From Ravibacter arvi (GTDB lineage Bacteria; Bacteroidota; Bacteroidia; Cytophagales; Spirosomataceae): 64,000 nucleotides of DNA. The notes under the pieces were generated by a model. That model searched no databases, was not told the DNA's origin, and saw only the letters and a list, made by a program, of their open reading frames with translations. This document shows, in pieces, positions 49,172-59,163 of the stretch. The stretch is taken from positions 248,001-312,000 of the forward strand of contig NZ_BAABEY010000036.1 of the NCBI RefSeq assembly GCF_039540405.1, in the 5' to 3' direction. A program made the translations under genes and the position numbers. Within the stretch, counting starts at the first letter, position 1, and each line of letters begins with the position of its first letter.

Positions 49172-51601
49172 ATGATCCGGAACATATTTAAGGACGCTTT
49201 TCGCTCCCTGACCCAGAACAAGGCGACCACATTGGTCAACATGGCCGGACTTGTCTTAGGCATTACCTCCTGTATTGTCATCTACCTGGTTACCAGCTAC
49301 GAGTTGAGCTTTAATAAGGTGCATCCGGAGGGGGACCGGATTTTCCGGCTGGTCGGAAAATCACAAATCAACCCCAGCCAGCCGTGGCACCCGGTAGGGT
49401 TTGTCCCCAACGCAGTTCCGGAAGCAATACGGGACGAAATAGGCGGATTGGGAACGGTGGTGGCTTTTCATAATATCTCAGCCAACATTGAAGTTCCCGT
49501 CGGGAAGGAGAAGCCGCTTCGTTTTGCTGAAAACCGTGCGGGTGAAATCATAGCGACCGAACCGGCTTATTTTGAGGTTTTCCCCTACAAATGGTTGGCC
49601 GGTAACCCGGAACAGGCTTTGCGGAAACCCTTTGAGGTGGTACTGACCGACCTGCGCGCAAAACTCTTTTTTGGCGATCAACCCCCGGCCGCCTTGCTCG
49701 GCCGCGAGCTCGTTTACCTCGACTCCGTCAGGGTGACGGTGGTAGGTATCGTACAGACGCCAACCGGCCCGACCGACCTGAAATTCACCGATTTTATCTC
49801 CTTTCCGACGATCAAAGCGAGCCCGTTGAAAAGAAATATTGACCTGTCTGCCTGGAATGATATCTGGTCGGCCTCCCAGGCCTATGTAAAGCTGCCTGCG
49901 GGTAGCCGTCCCGAACAGTTTACGGGCGCTTTCGATAAATTCGGAAAAGAGCACTACCAGGGTGACTTTAAGTTTACGCCGTCGTTTCAGCCGCTTTCGG
50001 ACCTTCATTTCAATGAAGACTACCAGGACAACTATTCCCGCAAGGCACACCTGCCGACCCTGTACGGACTGATGGTCATTGCGGGGTTTATTTTGCTGGT
50101 AGCCGCTGTTAATTTTATCAACCTGGCGACCGCCCAGGCCGCCAGGCGGGCCAAAGGGGTAGGTATCCGGAAGGTGCTGGGCGGGAGCCGGAAAATGCTG
50201 TTGACGCAATTCCTGGCCGAAACAGGAATAGTCACCGTTCTGGCCGTTCTGATAGCATTATTGCTGACGGGGCCTGTAATCAGATTGTTTGAAGGCTTCG
50301 TTCCGCCCGGAATGACGTATAAATTTTTGAGCGGTCCGACCCTGTTGTTCCTGGGTTGCATAGCTGTCCTTACCACACTACTTTCGGGAATTTATCCTTC
50401 CTGGATTTTATCCGGGTTCAACACCACCGGCATTTCAAGAGGGATATCCCTTTTCGAGGGAAATAAGGGGAATTCGCGGAAAGCGCTACTGGTTTTCCAG
50501 TTTGTTGTGTCACTTGCCTTTATTACCGGTTCGATTGTTGTGGGGCGCCAGATAGCCTTCATGCGGGACCGCGACCTGGGATTTTCTTCCGATGGGATTA
50601 TTTCAATAAGGTTACCGTGGAACGGCAGGGACAAACAAGCTGTTCTGGCCGAAAAAATTGAGCGGATGGCCGGAGTGGAAGGGCTTACCAGAGAATGGTT
50701 CCCGCCTATGGGGAACAGTTACATGATGACACGCTTCAAATACCACGAAGAAGGCAATAAGCCGATAGAATTGGACGCGTCCGCGAAACTTGGCGACAAA
50801 AATTTTATCCCGCTTTATGGGCTCCGGTTGCTGGCCGGCAGAAATTACATTGAAAGTGATTCGCTTCGCGAGGTGGTGATTAACCAGACGTTTTCGAAAG
50901 CACTCGGGTTCAGCAGCCCTATGGATGCCGTCGGCCGGCAGCTGGAATGGCAGAATGGCCGTAAATGCCCTATTGTGGGGGTTGTGGCGGATTTTCATGA
51001 GCAATCGTTCCACGAAAAAATTGAACCTGCCTTTCTCGGTTTCGAGCCTTCGAGAGCTTTTAATCTCGGGGTCAGGCTTTCATCCCGGAAAGGCAATACC
51101 GTTGATGCTGCGTTGGAAGAGATCAGGCAGGCCTGGCAAAGCGTGTACCCCGACGAGCCCTGGACGTACAGTTTTCTGGATGACTCGATCCGCGAGCTTT
51201 ATCTGAAAGAAAAGAAGACCCAGCAGCTGACCAATGCTGCCACCGGGATTGCCATCTTTATTTCGGCGATAGGCCTCCTGGGCTTAATCGCCTTCCTGGC
51301 CGAGCAGCGTGTAAAGGAAATAGGGATCAGGAAAGTATTGGGGGCTACGGTGGGCCAGGTGGTTTGGCTGCTTTCCCGGGATTTCGTGAAACTCATTTGC
51401 CTGGGTGTTGTAATTGCTTCCCCGATCGCCTGGTGGGCCATGCAAAGGTGGCTCCAGGATTTTGCCTACCGCATCAGCCTGTCATGGTGGATGTTTGCGT
51501 CGGCCGGGCTGATCGTGACTACAATAACACTCGTCACCATTGGTTTCCAGGCTTTACGGGCTGCCCGTGCAAATCCGGTAAAATCATTGAGAACCGAGTA
51601 A
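49172..51601 (+). CDS. FtsX/MacB-type ABC permease 2
   Basis: The 809-residue product begins MIRNIFKDAFRSLTQNKATTLVNMAGLVLG at 49172; the extra residues from 49115 do not resemble the family. Same two-block layout as permease 1, ending NPVKSLRTE. FtsX cores are visible in LATAQAARRAKGVGIRKVLGG and in the C-terminal RVKEIGIRKVLGATVGQVVWLLSRDF. It follows permease 1 after 71 bases without a new promoter I can recognise. Confidence 0.93.
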   Translation: MIRNIFKDAFRSLTQNKATTLVNMAGLVLGITSCIVIYLVTSYELSFNKVHPEGDRIFRLVGKSQINPSQPWHPVGFVPNAVPEAIRDEIGGLGTVVAFHNISANIEVPVGKEKPLRFAENRAGEIIATEPAYFEVFPYKWLAGNPEQALRKPFEVVLTDLRAKLFFGDQPPAALLGRELVYLDSVRVTVVGIVQTPTGPTDLKFTDFISFPTIKASPLKRNIDLSAWNDIWSASQAYVKLPAGSRPEQFTGAFDKFGKEHYQGDFKFTPSFQPLSDLHFNEDYQDNYSRKAHLPTLYGLMVIAGFILLVAAVNFINLATAQAARRAKGVGIRKVLGGSRKMLLTQFLAETGIVTVLAVLIALLLTGPVIRLFEGFVPPGMTYKFLSGPTLLFLGCIAVLTTLLSGIYPSWILSGFNTTGISRGISLFEGNKGNSRKALLVFQFVVSLAFITGSIVVGRQIAFMRDRDLGFSSDGIISIRLPWNGRDKQAVLAEKIERMAGVEGLTREWFPPMGNSYMMTRFKYHEEGNKPIELDASAKLGDKNFIPLYGLRLLAGRNYIESDSLREVVINQTFSKALGFSSPMDAVGRQLEWQNGRKCPIVGVVADFHEQSFHEKIEPAFLGFEPSRAFNLGVRLSSRKGNTVDAALEEIRQAWQSVYPDEPWTYSFLDDSIRELYLKEKKTQQLTNAATGIAIFISAIGLLGLIAFLAEQRVKEIGIRKVLGATVGQVVWLLSRDFVKLICLGVVIASPIAWWAMQRWLQDFAYRISLSWWMFASAGLIVTTITLVTIGFQALRAARANPVKSLRTE

Positions 51602-51628
51602 GGGCGGCATCGGGCCACGGAGTTTTCC

Positions 51629-51666
51629 TATCCGGAAACGGACACTGTTTTGACCGTTTCCGGACA
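51629..51666. promoter_or_regulatory. Paired activator sites before permease 3
   Basis: TATCCG-GAAA-CGGACA (51629-51644) and TGACCG-TTTC-CGGACA (51651-51666) each differ from TGTCCG-N4-CGGACA at one position, and are 22 bp apart. Together they form an inverted repeat (TCCGGAAACGG with CCGTTTCCGGA). The proximal site ends 55 bases before the -24 box at 51721. Confidence 0.75.
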
Positions 51667-51719
51667 CTTTTCAGGAGTTGAATTTTGTTTAAGTTTCTGT
51701 TATACAGGTACTTAAAATA

Positions 51720-51736
51720 ATGGCATAACGTGTTTA
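51720..51736 (+). promoter_or_regulatory. Sigma-54-like promoter before permease 3
   Basis: ATGGCATAACGTGTTTA: the -24 half (TGGCAT) and the following AAC equal that of tolC, but the -12 half lacks GC. Called mainly because its distance to the activator sites equals that at tolC and the adaptor gene. A start near 51746 would leave a leader of about 70 bases. Confidence 0.45.
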
Positions 51737-51818
51737 ACTACTTTTGTTGCCTTTTTTTCCGGCAAATTCGCTGCCATTTGTCTGACGGGCTGTGTTTATC
51801 TTTACTTTCTTCAATACC

Positions 51819-54194
51819 ATGTTGACCAACTATTTCAAACTGACCTGGCGAAACCTGAAAAGCAACCGGATATTCAGTATTCTTAATATTGTCGGTCTCG
51901 CTGTGGGGATTGCATGCGCCTGCCTGATCTTTCTCTGGATAGAATACTATGTGGACTTTAATCATTCGATTTCCAACCTGGATAATCTCTATAATGTCAA
52001 AAACAACCAGACCTACGGCAAAGACATCTATACTTTTTCATCCACCCCGTTTAAGGCAAAGGCAGCTCTTGAGAATGGTGTGACGGGTATCAGGCAGGTT
52101 GCCAGGTACAACGGTTCTAACGCAGCATTAGCTGTCGGAGATAATATCCAGGCGCAGAACGGTGCTTATGTGGATTCCACCTTTATGAGTATGTTCGGGT
52201 TTGCTATGGTAACCGGAAATGCCGGTACTGCCCTGAACGACAAAAGCCGCATAGCCATATCGGAGAAGCTGGTAAAGGTATATTTCCCGGATGGAGACCC
52301 GCTGGATAAAACGATCCTGGTTAACAATAACCCGTACACGGTTTCGGCGGTTTTCAGGCAGAGAAGCGGTAATGTTTCGTTCAACAACCTGGATTGGCTG
52401 CTTCCCTATGAAGTGTTTTACGGGCCGCACCGCGACAAGCCCGAGGACAGCTGGGGTAATAACTGGACGGACACCTGGGTGCTTACCGATCCCGGTGTCA
52501 ACCTTGAAAAGGTAAATGCGGAAGTCAGAAAACTGGTAGAGCGCGAAACGGCGGGTACCGTCGACAACATCCTGTTTCTCTACCCGCTCAAACGGATGAC
52601 CCTGTACGGCGGTTTTACGAATGGGGAGGAGGCCCCGGCCATTGGCCAGATCCGGTACATCCGCATGTTTGCATTCATAGCCGGAATTATCCTACTGGTA
52701 GCCTGTATCAATTTCATGAATCTTTCTACAGCGCGTAGCGAAAAGCGGTCAAGGGAGATCGGGATCAGGAAAGTACTCGGGTCGCAAAGAAAGGAGCTGG
52801 TAAGCAAGTTCCTGTTCGAATCCGTTTTCATTTCTTATGTAGCGGTTTTCCTGGCCCTGGTGCTTGTTCTGGCTACATTGCCCTTTTTTAACAAGCTGAT
52901 CGGGGTAGAGCTGACCTCGGGGCTTTCAAAAACCTCGCACTGGTTGTTTTTGCTGCTTATCGGGCTGTTTTCGGGTATTCTGGCGGGGAGCTATCCTTCG
53001 CTTTACCTGTCATCTTTTAACCCGGTTTCGGTGTTGAAAGGACATTTTGCCAAAGACCGGGCCGGGGTGCTTAACATCCGGAGGAGCCTTGTAGTAGTTC
53101 AGTTTGCAGTCTCTGTAACGATCATAGTAGCAGTCATCCTGGTGTACCAGCAGATCAGTTTTACCCGCAAGCGCGAGCTGGGGTACTCCAAAGACAATAT
53201 TCTTTATGTAGCCACCACCGAAGCCATAAAGAAAAACCCGGAATCATTGAAGCAGGCCTTACTGAATACCGGGGCAGTCAGTTCTGCTTCGTTCAGCAAT
53301 GCCTCGCCCATGGCGATGTACAGCAATGGCGGCGGGTTCAGGTGGAAAGGGAAGAATGAGGGTGAGGAGATACTGGTTACACTGGTCGCTGCCGACCATG
53401 ATTTCCAGAAGACGTTCGGTATCAAACTTAAAGAAGGACGGCTCTTCTCGAACCGGCCGGAACCGGATAGCAATAATGTGGTGATCAACGAAACATTCTC
53501 CAGGATAATGGGCGCGGGAGGGCAGCTGGGTGCAACCATTACACAAGGCGACGGCGGTCCGCTTACCATAATCGGGATTGTCGACGATTTCGTTTTCAAT
53601 AATATCAACCGTGCTAAACCCGAACCGCTGCTGTTTTTTAATTTGCCCCAATATGCTGAAACAGTCTATATGAAACTCAAGCCTACCGGGGATCTGCAAC
53701 GCGATATCCGGAAAATTGAAGCGGCTTTCAAAGAAATTGATTCAACGACTCCTTTTGACTACCATTTTGTGGATGCCGATTTTGAGGCCAAATTCTGGCA
53801 GGTTAAATTCCTGGGGTCCCTCGCAGTTGTTTTTGGTAGCCTGGCTATTTTGATATCGTGCCTGGGGTTGTTCGGGCTATCTGCCTTCATGGCAGAAAAA
53901 CGGACGCGCGAAGTAGGGGTCCGGAAGGTTTTGGGCGCTTCTGTTAATTCGCTGACGTTTTTGTTGACCAAGGATTTCCTGAAGCTCGTCCTGGTCGCTT
54001 GCCTGGTGGCCTTCCCGCTCGCCTATTGGCTGATGGACGGCTGGCTCCGGGATTATGAATACCGGGTCGACATCAGCTGGACGGTATTCCTGATTGCAGG
54101 CGCCGGAGCCATGCTGATCGCCTTTTTGACGGTAAGTCTGCAAACCATAAAAGCAGCAATGGCAAACCCGGTAAACTCACTACGGGCAGAATAA
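51819..54194 (+). CDS. FtsX/MacB-type ABC permease 3
   Basis: The 791-residue product begins MLTNYFKLTWRNLKSNRIFSILNIVGLAVG (start at 51819; the frame is open from a GTG at 51792). FtsX cores are STARSEKRSREIGIRKVLGSQRK and MAEKRTREVGVRKVLGASVNSLTFLLTKDF; the end is NPVNSLRAE. It opens the second run of permeases (3, 4, 5) after a 217-base gap with its own predicted regulatory sites. Confidence 0.92.
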   Translation: MLTNYFKLTWRNLKSNRIFSILNIVGLAVGIACACLIFLWIEYYVDFNHSISNLDNLYNVKNNQTYGKDIYTFSSTPFKAKAALENGVTGIRQVARYNGSNAALAVGDNIQAQNGAYVDSTFMSMFGFAMVTGNAGTALNDKSRIAISEKLVKVYFPDGDPLDKTILVNNNPYTVSAVFRQRSGNVSFNNLDWLLPYEVFYGPHRDKPEDSWGNNWTDTWVLTDPGVNLEKVNAEVRKLVERETAGTVDNILFLYPLKRMTLYGGFTNGEEAPAIGQIRYIRMFAFIAGIILLVACINFMNLSTARSEKRSREIGIRKVLGSQRKELVSKFLFESVFISYVAVFLALVLVLATLPFFNKLIGVELTSGLSKTSHWLFLLLIGLFSGILAGSYPSLYLSSFNPVSVLKGHFAKDRAGVLNIRRSLVVVQFAVSVTIIVAVILVYQQISFTRKRELGYSKDNILYVATTEAIKKNPESLKQALLNTGAVSSASFSNASPMAMYSNGGGFRWKGKNEGEEILVTLVAADHDFQKTFGIKLKEGRLFSNRPEPDSNNVVINETFSRIMGAGGQLGATITQGDGGPLTIIGIVDDFVFNNINRAKPEPLLFFNLPQYAETVYMKLKPTGDLQRDIRKIEAAFKEIDSTTPFDYHFVDADFEAKFWQVKFLGSLAVVFGSLAILISCLGLFGLSAFMAEKRTREVGVRKVLGASVNSLTFLLTKDFLKLVLVACLVAFPLAYWLMDGWLRDYEYRVDISWTVFLIAGAGAMLIAFLTVSLQTIKAAMANPVNSLRAE

Positions 54195-54225
54195 GCTTGC
54201 CGGTCCACTCATAAACAAAGCACCC

Positions 54226-56625
54226 ATGATTGCTTCCTATCTCACCATTGCCTGGAGGAACCTGTTGCGGAACAAGGTCTATTCTTTTATCAACCTTATG
54301 GGACTGACGGTAGGAATATGCTGCTCCCTGTTGCTTTTTATGTTTGTCAGGGATGAAATGTCTTATGACCGTTATAACAGGAACGCAGACCATATCTACC
54401 GGGTCAACCGAACCTTCCTTTCGACCGACGGCAGCCCGTCCCTGAACCTGGGTCATGTGGCGCCACCGTTCGGGCCGTTGATCCTGTCCGATTTCCCGCA
54501 GGTGAAGGCGGCCGTCCGCATGTTCGGTACCAACGCCATCGTTCGCCGGGGAGAAATGATTTTCAAAGAGCAGAATATTTTCGCCGCCGAGGAATCCATT
54601 TTCAAAATCTTTGATTTCAAAATACTCAGGGGCAATGCAGATCATGCTTTGGCCGAGCCGTTTTCGATTATGCTCTCCCGGCCCATGGCGGAAAAATATT
54701 TTGGCGATGAAGATCCTGTCGGACAGATATTGCGGATGGACAACCAGGTTGATTACAAAGTGACAGGCGTGTACGAGCCGTTGCCGGTGCAGGCCACTTT
54801 TCACCCCGAATTCCTGGTGTCATTTTCGACGCTGAACAATGAGAAAATATACGGCGCCGAACAGTTACGGACCAACTGGGGCAATAATGCCTTCTCCCTC
54901 TATCTTTTGCTTGAGCCGAACGCCGATCCTGCCGCCCTGGTAAAGGCGTTCCCGGCTTTCCAGGATAAGCATGTCGGCCCGAACACGTCGAGCTATTCGA
55001 TCCTGAGCCTGACGCCGCTCACCGATATTCACCTGCATTCGCACAAGGACAGTGAACTCGAGGCGAATTCGGATATCCGGTATGTGTATTATTTTACGGC
55101 CATCGCACTCTTTATCCTGCTCATCGCGTGCATCAACTACATGAATCTTACCACGGCCAGGGCTTCTAAGCGGGCGCGGGAAATAGGGTTAAAAAAAGTG
55201 CTGGGCGTAAGCCGGGCGCAACTGGTGCGGCAATTCATCAGCGAGTCGTTCATTTTTACGGTATTGTCGCTGGTGACCGGGCTGCTGCTGGCATGGGCGC
55301 TGCTCCCGTACCTCAACCGGTTTTCCGGTAAGGATATGTCGCTCACGACGCTTTTCAGCCCGGCCAATTTCCTGTGGCTCATCGTATTTGTGGCGGTGGT
55401 CGCGCTTCTGTCGGGCAGCTACCCGGCGTTTTACCTGACTGCTTTTCAACCGGTGGAGATACTGAAATCAAAAATGTCCCGCGGCCGTAAGGGCGGGTGG
55501 GCACGACAGGCGCTGGTGATCGTACAGTTTTCGATTGCGGTGCTGCTGATCGGTTCGACCGTTGTGGTTTACAGGCAGCTTCGCTACATGCAGGATTTCG
55601 ACCTCGGTTACCAGAAAGACCGGGTGGTGGTTTTCAGGGGCGGACAGACGCCGACCCAGGATGAGACCGTCCGCAACGAGCTGATGAAAGACAATCACGT
55701 ACAGGAAGTCGGCAGATCGTCGCGTATCCCCACAGGTCGGCTGCTCGATTCATGGGATACGAAGGTCGTGCGCGGCGATTCGACGGCGCCTTCCGACGTG
55801 ACCATCAAAATGCTGACCATCGATGAACATTTTATACCGGCCTACCAGATCGGTATGGCCGCCGGACGGAATTTCTCCAACCGGTTTTCAACTGATTCCA
55901 CACAGTCGCTGATCCTGAACACTACCGCGGCCAAAATGCTTGGCTGGAAGCAACCCGAAGACGCGCTGGGGAAAACGATGATGTACGGGCCAATTAACGG
56001 CACGATTGTGGGCGTGACCAAAGATTTTCATTTTGAGTCGCTGCACCAGCATATCCCGCCGTTGGTTATGCTGATGCAGGGCGGGCGTGCCAACTGGATA
56101 TCAGTACGGATCAAAGGCGACCGTGTACCGGAGACGATATCGCATATACAGTCAGTTTGGGACACCCATTATGCCGATCAGCCTTTCGATTATACTTTTA
56201 TGGACAGCCGGTATGGCGAGCTCTATGCGTTGGAACAAACCCAGCAAACACTGCTCTCCGTTTTTGCCCTGATTGCGATCCTGATTTCGTGCCTGGGGTT
56301 GCTCGGGTTGTCGATGTACATGACCGAGCTGAGACTCAAGGAAATAGGCGTCCGCAAGGTGCTGGGCGCCTCTACCGGCCATATCGTCGGTATACTTTCC
56401 TTCGATTACCTCAAACTGGTGGCGGTTTCGATCATAGTGGCGGTACCCCTGACCTGGATATTGATGAACAACTGGCTGCAGCATTTTGCCTACCATATCG
56501 ACATTACCTGGTACATGTTTGTGTTTGCGGGTACGCTGGCCGTCGTCATTGCCTTTGTGACCGTCAGCACCCAGGCGATAAAGGCGGCAGGTACCAATCC
56601 GGTCGATACACTGCGGGCGGAATAG
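54226..56625 (+). CDS. FtsX/MacB-type ABC permease 4
   Basis: The 799-residue product begins MIASYLTIAWRNLLRNKVYSFINLMGLTVG and ends NPVDTLRAE. FtsX cores: ASKRAREIGLKKVLGVSRAQLVRQF and ELRLKEIGVRKVLGASTGHIVGILSFDY. Layout and length equal the others. It follows permease 3 after 31 bases and is probably co-transcribed. Confidence 0.93.
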   Translation: MIASYLTIAWRNLLRNKVYSFINLMGLTVGICCSLLLFMFVRDEMSYDRYNRNADHIYRVNRTFLSTDGSPSLNLGHVAPPFGPLILSDFPQVKAAVRMFGTNAIVRRGEMIFKEQNIFAAEESIFKIFDFKILRGNADHALAEPFSIMLSRPMAEKYFGDEDPVGQILRMDNQVDYKVTGVYEPLPVQATFHPEFLVSFSTLNNEKIYGAEQLRTNWGNNAFSLYLLLEPNADPAALVKAFPAFQDKHVGPNTSSYSILSLTPLTDIHLHSHKDSELEANSDIRYVYYFTAIALFILLIACINYMNLTTARASKRAREIGLKKVLGVSRAQLVRQFISESFIFTVLSLVTGLLLAWALLPYLNRFSGKDMSLTTLFSPANFLWLIVFVAVVALLSGSYPAFYLTAFQPVEILKSKMSRGRKGGWARQALVIVQFSIAVLLIGSTVVVYRQLRYMQDFDLGYQKDRVVVFRGGQTPTQDETVRNELMKDNHVQEVGRSSRIPTGRLLDSWDTKVVRGDSTAPSDVTIKMLTIDEHFIPAYQIGMAAGRNFSNRFSTDSTQSLILNTTAAKMLGWKQPEDALGKTMMYGPINGTIVGVTKDFHFESLHQHIPPLVMLMQGGRANWISVRIKGDRVPETISHIQSVWDTHYADQPFDYTFMDSRYGELYALEQTQQTLLSVFALIAILISCLGLLGLSMYMTELRLKEIGVRKVLGASTGHIVGILSFDYLKLVAVSIIVAVPLTWILMNNWLQHFAYHIDITWYMFVFAGTLAVVIAFVTVSTQAIKAAGTNPVDTLRAE

Positions 56626-56669
56626 CCGGTTTTTAGATCCATCGCTATGAAAACCTTTCGGCAAAACAT

Positions 56670-59072
56670 ATGATACTGAACCATCTGAAAGTTGCTTCGC
56701 GAAGCCTGAGGCGCAATAGTTTCTACAGCGGTATTAATGTCTGCGGACTCGCCTGCGGGCTGGCGACCGCTATTTTGCTGCTGGTTTGGGTACAGAACGA
56801 AAGAAGTTATGACCAGTCGGTTACCGCCCATGAACGGATTCACAGGGCCGTCGTGACCATTGACAACAATGGAAAAGACTATGTTCTTGATGTGCTGCCC
56901 GGACCTATATCCGGTTTGGCGCAGTCTTTGCCGCAGGTGGAAAAAGTGGTCCGGGTCAACGATGACTGGGACCAGGTACTGGCTACCCTCGACCGGCGGG
57001 AAATCCTGGACGGATTTCATACCGCCTTTGTGGATAGCGCGTTTTTCAGCGTTTTCGATTTTCCGCTCCTTTCCGGAGATCAAAGGTCGCTCTTTCCTGA
57101 TATTCAAAGCGTTGTGCTGACCAGGACCACCGCAATGAAACTGTTTGGCAACGACAACGTAGTGGGTGAGGTAGTCAGTTTTCGTAAAAAGCCGTTTGCA
57201 GTAACCGGCGTGCTGGCCGATTTTCCTTCCAATTCTTCCCTCCAATTCGATGCCCTCTTCCCGATTGGCTACTATGGGAAGGAATTCACATCATGGGGTG
57301 GAAACGGGGAATGGAAAACGATTGACGAAGACATGGGCAACTACAGCTTCAAGACATTTCTGAAACTACGGGAGGGAGCGGACCCTGACGAAACCGTTAA
57401 AACCCTGCAACATTCCTTTTTGAAAAGGGTCAGGGCAATAGCGGCTTCAAGCGGATCGGATACGGCGGCTGATCTCAGTTTGAGGCTGCAACCCATAGGC
57501 GACATGCACCTGGTCGGGCTTGACGGCAATAACGCCCGTGCTACGATGGTCGGTATTTTCATGGCAGTTGCCATTCTGATCCTGGCTATTGCGGCCATCA
57601 ATTACGTGAACCTTGCAACCGCCCGGGCAGTGGTCCGGATGCGGGAAATCGGTATCCGCAAAATAGTCGGAGCTGAGAAAACACAGCTTTTTTTTCAATT
57701 CATGGCCGAGACACTGGTCTTGTTCTGCCTGGCAGCCTTGATGGCGGTTGGGTTGATCATCGCTTTGTTACCCGTCTACAGGTTGGTTTCCGGCAGCCAG
57801 TTGAGTTTCGCCAACGCCGGCTGGACTGTCTGGAAGCTGATCGGCCTGGCCGTGACGGGCACCCTGCTGGCTTCGTCGGTTTATCCGGCGCTCTTTCTTT
57901 CGGGTTTTCAGCCGTTGGAAGCCCTCCGCGGACGGCTATTGGCCGGTGTCGGAAAAGCACCTTTGAGAAAGGTACTGGTCGTGTTCCAGTTTGCCATTTC
58001 CAGCTTCCTCGTGATTGCGACCCTCGTAATTGGCAGGCAAATGAGCCATGTCAGGCAAATGAACCTGGGTTATAACAAAGATTATGTGTTGACAATAGCG
58101 CTTCCCGGCAGCGTGGTCGATCACACCGATGTGTTCAGACAAGACCTGGAGAAAGAAAAGGCGATATCGGGAGTGGCGTTTTCTGACATCTTTGACCTGG
58201 GCAATCATACGAATGCCACTGCCGATGTAGAATGGCCCGGGAAACGCGTGGGACAACAGGTAATTATGGGTTATGCAGACATTGACCAGGATTTTATTCC
58301 GGTAATGGGACTGCAGCTGGTGGAAGGCAGGAATTTTGCGGGAACACCGGCAGACGAAAACCAATACATTGTCAACGAAGCCGCTGTGAAGGAAATGGGG
58401 TGGTCGGCCCCCTATGTCGGGCGTGCGTTTACCGTGCACCAGAGAAAGGGTACGGTAGTCGGCGTGGTGAAAGATTTTAATTACCAGTCGCTTACTACGA
58501 AAATTGGTCCCATGGTCCTGAAATACGGCAATCGCGAGAATATGCTCTACGTGCGCACGTCTGCGGGAAGGGTGCAGGAGGCTATCAGCGCAGTGGAAAA
58601 AGCGTATAGCCGGTATGCTAACGACGTCCCGTTCAGCTATAATTTCATAGACAAGCAGTTGGAGGCCAGGTATGAGTCTGACCTTCGGACGGGTCTGCTT
58701 TTTAACATTTTCGGCGGGGTCGCTATTTTTATTTCCTGCCTCGGGCTATTGGGACTGACTACCTATGGACTGGGCCAACGGGTCAGGGAAATCGGCATAA
58801 GGAAAACGCTGGGTGCCGATACGGTCACGATTGTCAGGATACTCTCGGCCGGTACGCTGGCCAGGGCACTTTTATCGTTTGCCCTGGCTGCCCCTCTGGC
58901 TGCATGGATGATGCACAAGTGGCTTCAGAATTTTGCCTACCGGATTGTTATGCAATGGTGGATATTTGCCGTAGCCGGTGCGGTAACGGTGTTGATCGCC
59001 TTGCTGACGGTCGGTTTTTTATCCGTTCGTGCAGCCCGGGCCAATCCGGTGCGGGCACTCCGCAATGAATAG
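56670..59072 (+). CDS. FtsX/MacB-type ABC permease 5
   Basis: The 800-residue product begins MILNHLKVASRSLRRNSFYSGINVCGLACG and ends NPVRALRNE. FtsX cores: ARAVVRMREIGIRKIVGAEKTQ and GQRVREIGIRKTLGADTVTIVRILSAG. The N-terminus differs more from the consensus than in its neighbours (SRSLRRNSF for AWRNL-KNK). It follows permease 4 after 44 bases; its stop is followed at once by a repeat. Confidence 0.93.
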   Translation: MILNHLKVASRSLRRNSFYSGINVCGLACGLATAILLLVWVQNERSYDQSVTAHERIHRAVVTIDNNGKDYVLDVLPGPISGLAQSLPQVEKVVRVNDDWDQVLATLDRREILDGFHTAFVDSAFFSVFDFPLLSGDQRSLFPDIQSVVLTRTTAMKLFGNDNVVGEVVSFRKKPFAVTGVLADFPSNSSLQFDALFPIGYYGKEFTSWGGNGEWKTIDEDMGNYSFKTFLKLREGADPDETVKTLQHSFLKRVRAIAASSGSDTAADLSLRLQPIGDMHLVGLDGNNARATMVGIFMAVAILILAIAAINYVNLATARAVVRMREIGIRKIVGAEKTQLFFQFMAETLVLFCLAALMAVGLIIALLPVYRLVSGSQLSFANAGWTVWKLIGLAVTGTLLASSVYPALFLSGFQPLEALRGRLLAGVGKAPLRKVLVVFQFAISSFLVIATLVIGRQMSHVRQMNLGYNKDYVLTIALPGSVVDHTDVFRQDLEKEKAISGVAFSDIFDLGNHTNATADVEWPGKRVGQQVIMGYADIDQDFIPVMGLQLVEGRNFAGTPADENQYIVNEAAVKEMGWSAPYVGRAFTVHQRKGTVVGVVKDFNYQSLTTKIGPMVLKYGNRENMLYVRTSAGRVQEAISAVEKAYSRYANDVPFSYNFIDKQLEARYESDLRTGLLFNIFGGVAIFISCLGLLGLTTYGLGQRVREIGIRKTLGADTVTIVRILSAGTLARALLSFALAAPLAAWMMHKWLQNFAYRIVMQWWIFAVAGAVTVLIALLTVGFLSVRAARANPVRALRNE

Positions 59073-59163
59073 GTTTGAGGTGTGGGGGATGAGGGATAAG
59101 GCGTGAGCTTTCCCGCTCACCCTACCTCTCATCCCCCACACCTCAAACCTCATATCTCCCCCC
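59073..59163. repeat. GAGGTTT/GAGGTGT-type palindrome between convergent genes
   Basis: The element fills exactly the space between the permease 5 stop (59070-59072) and the stop of the minus-strand gene (59164). AGGTTTGAGGTGTGGGGGAT on the left pairs with ATCCCCCACACCTCAAACCT on the right. It may act as a two-way terminator. Family of 3464-3524, but the only copy here not placed before a start codon. Confidence 0.85.
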
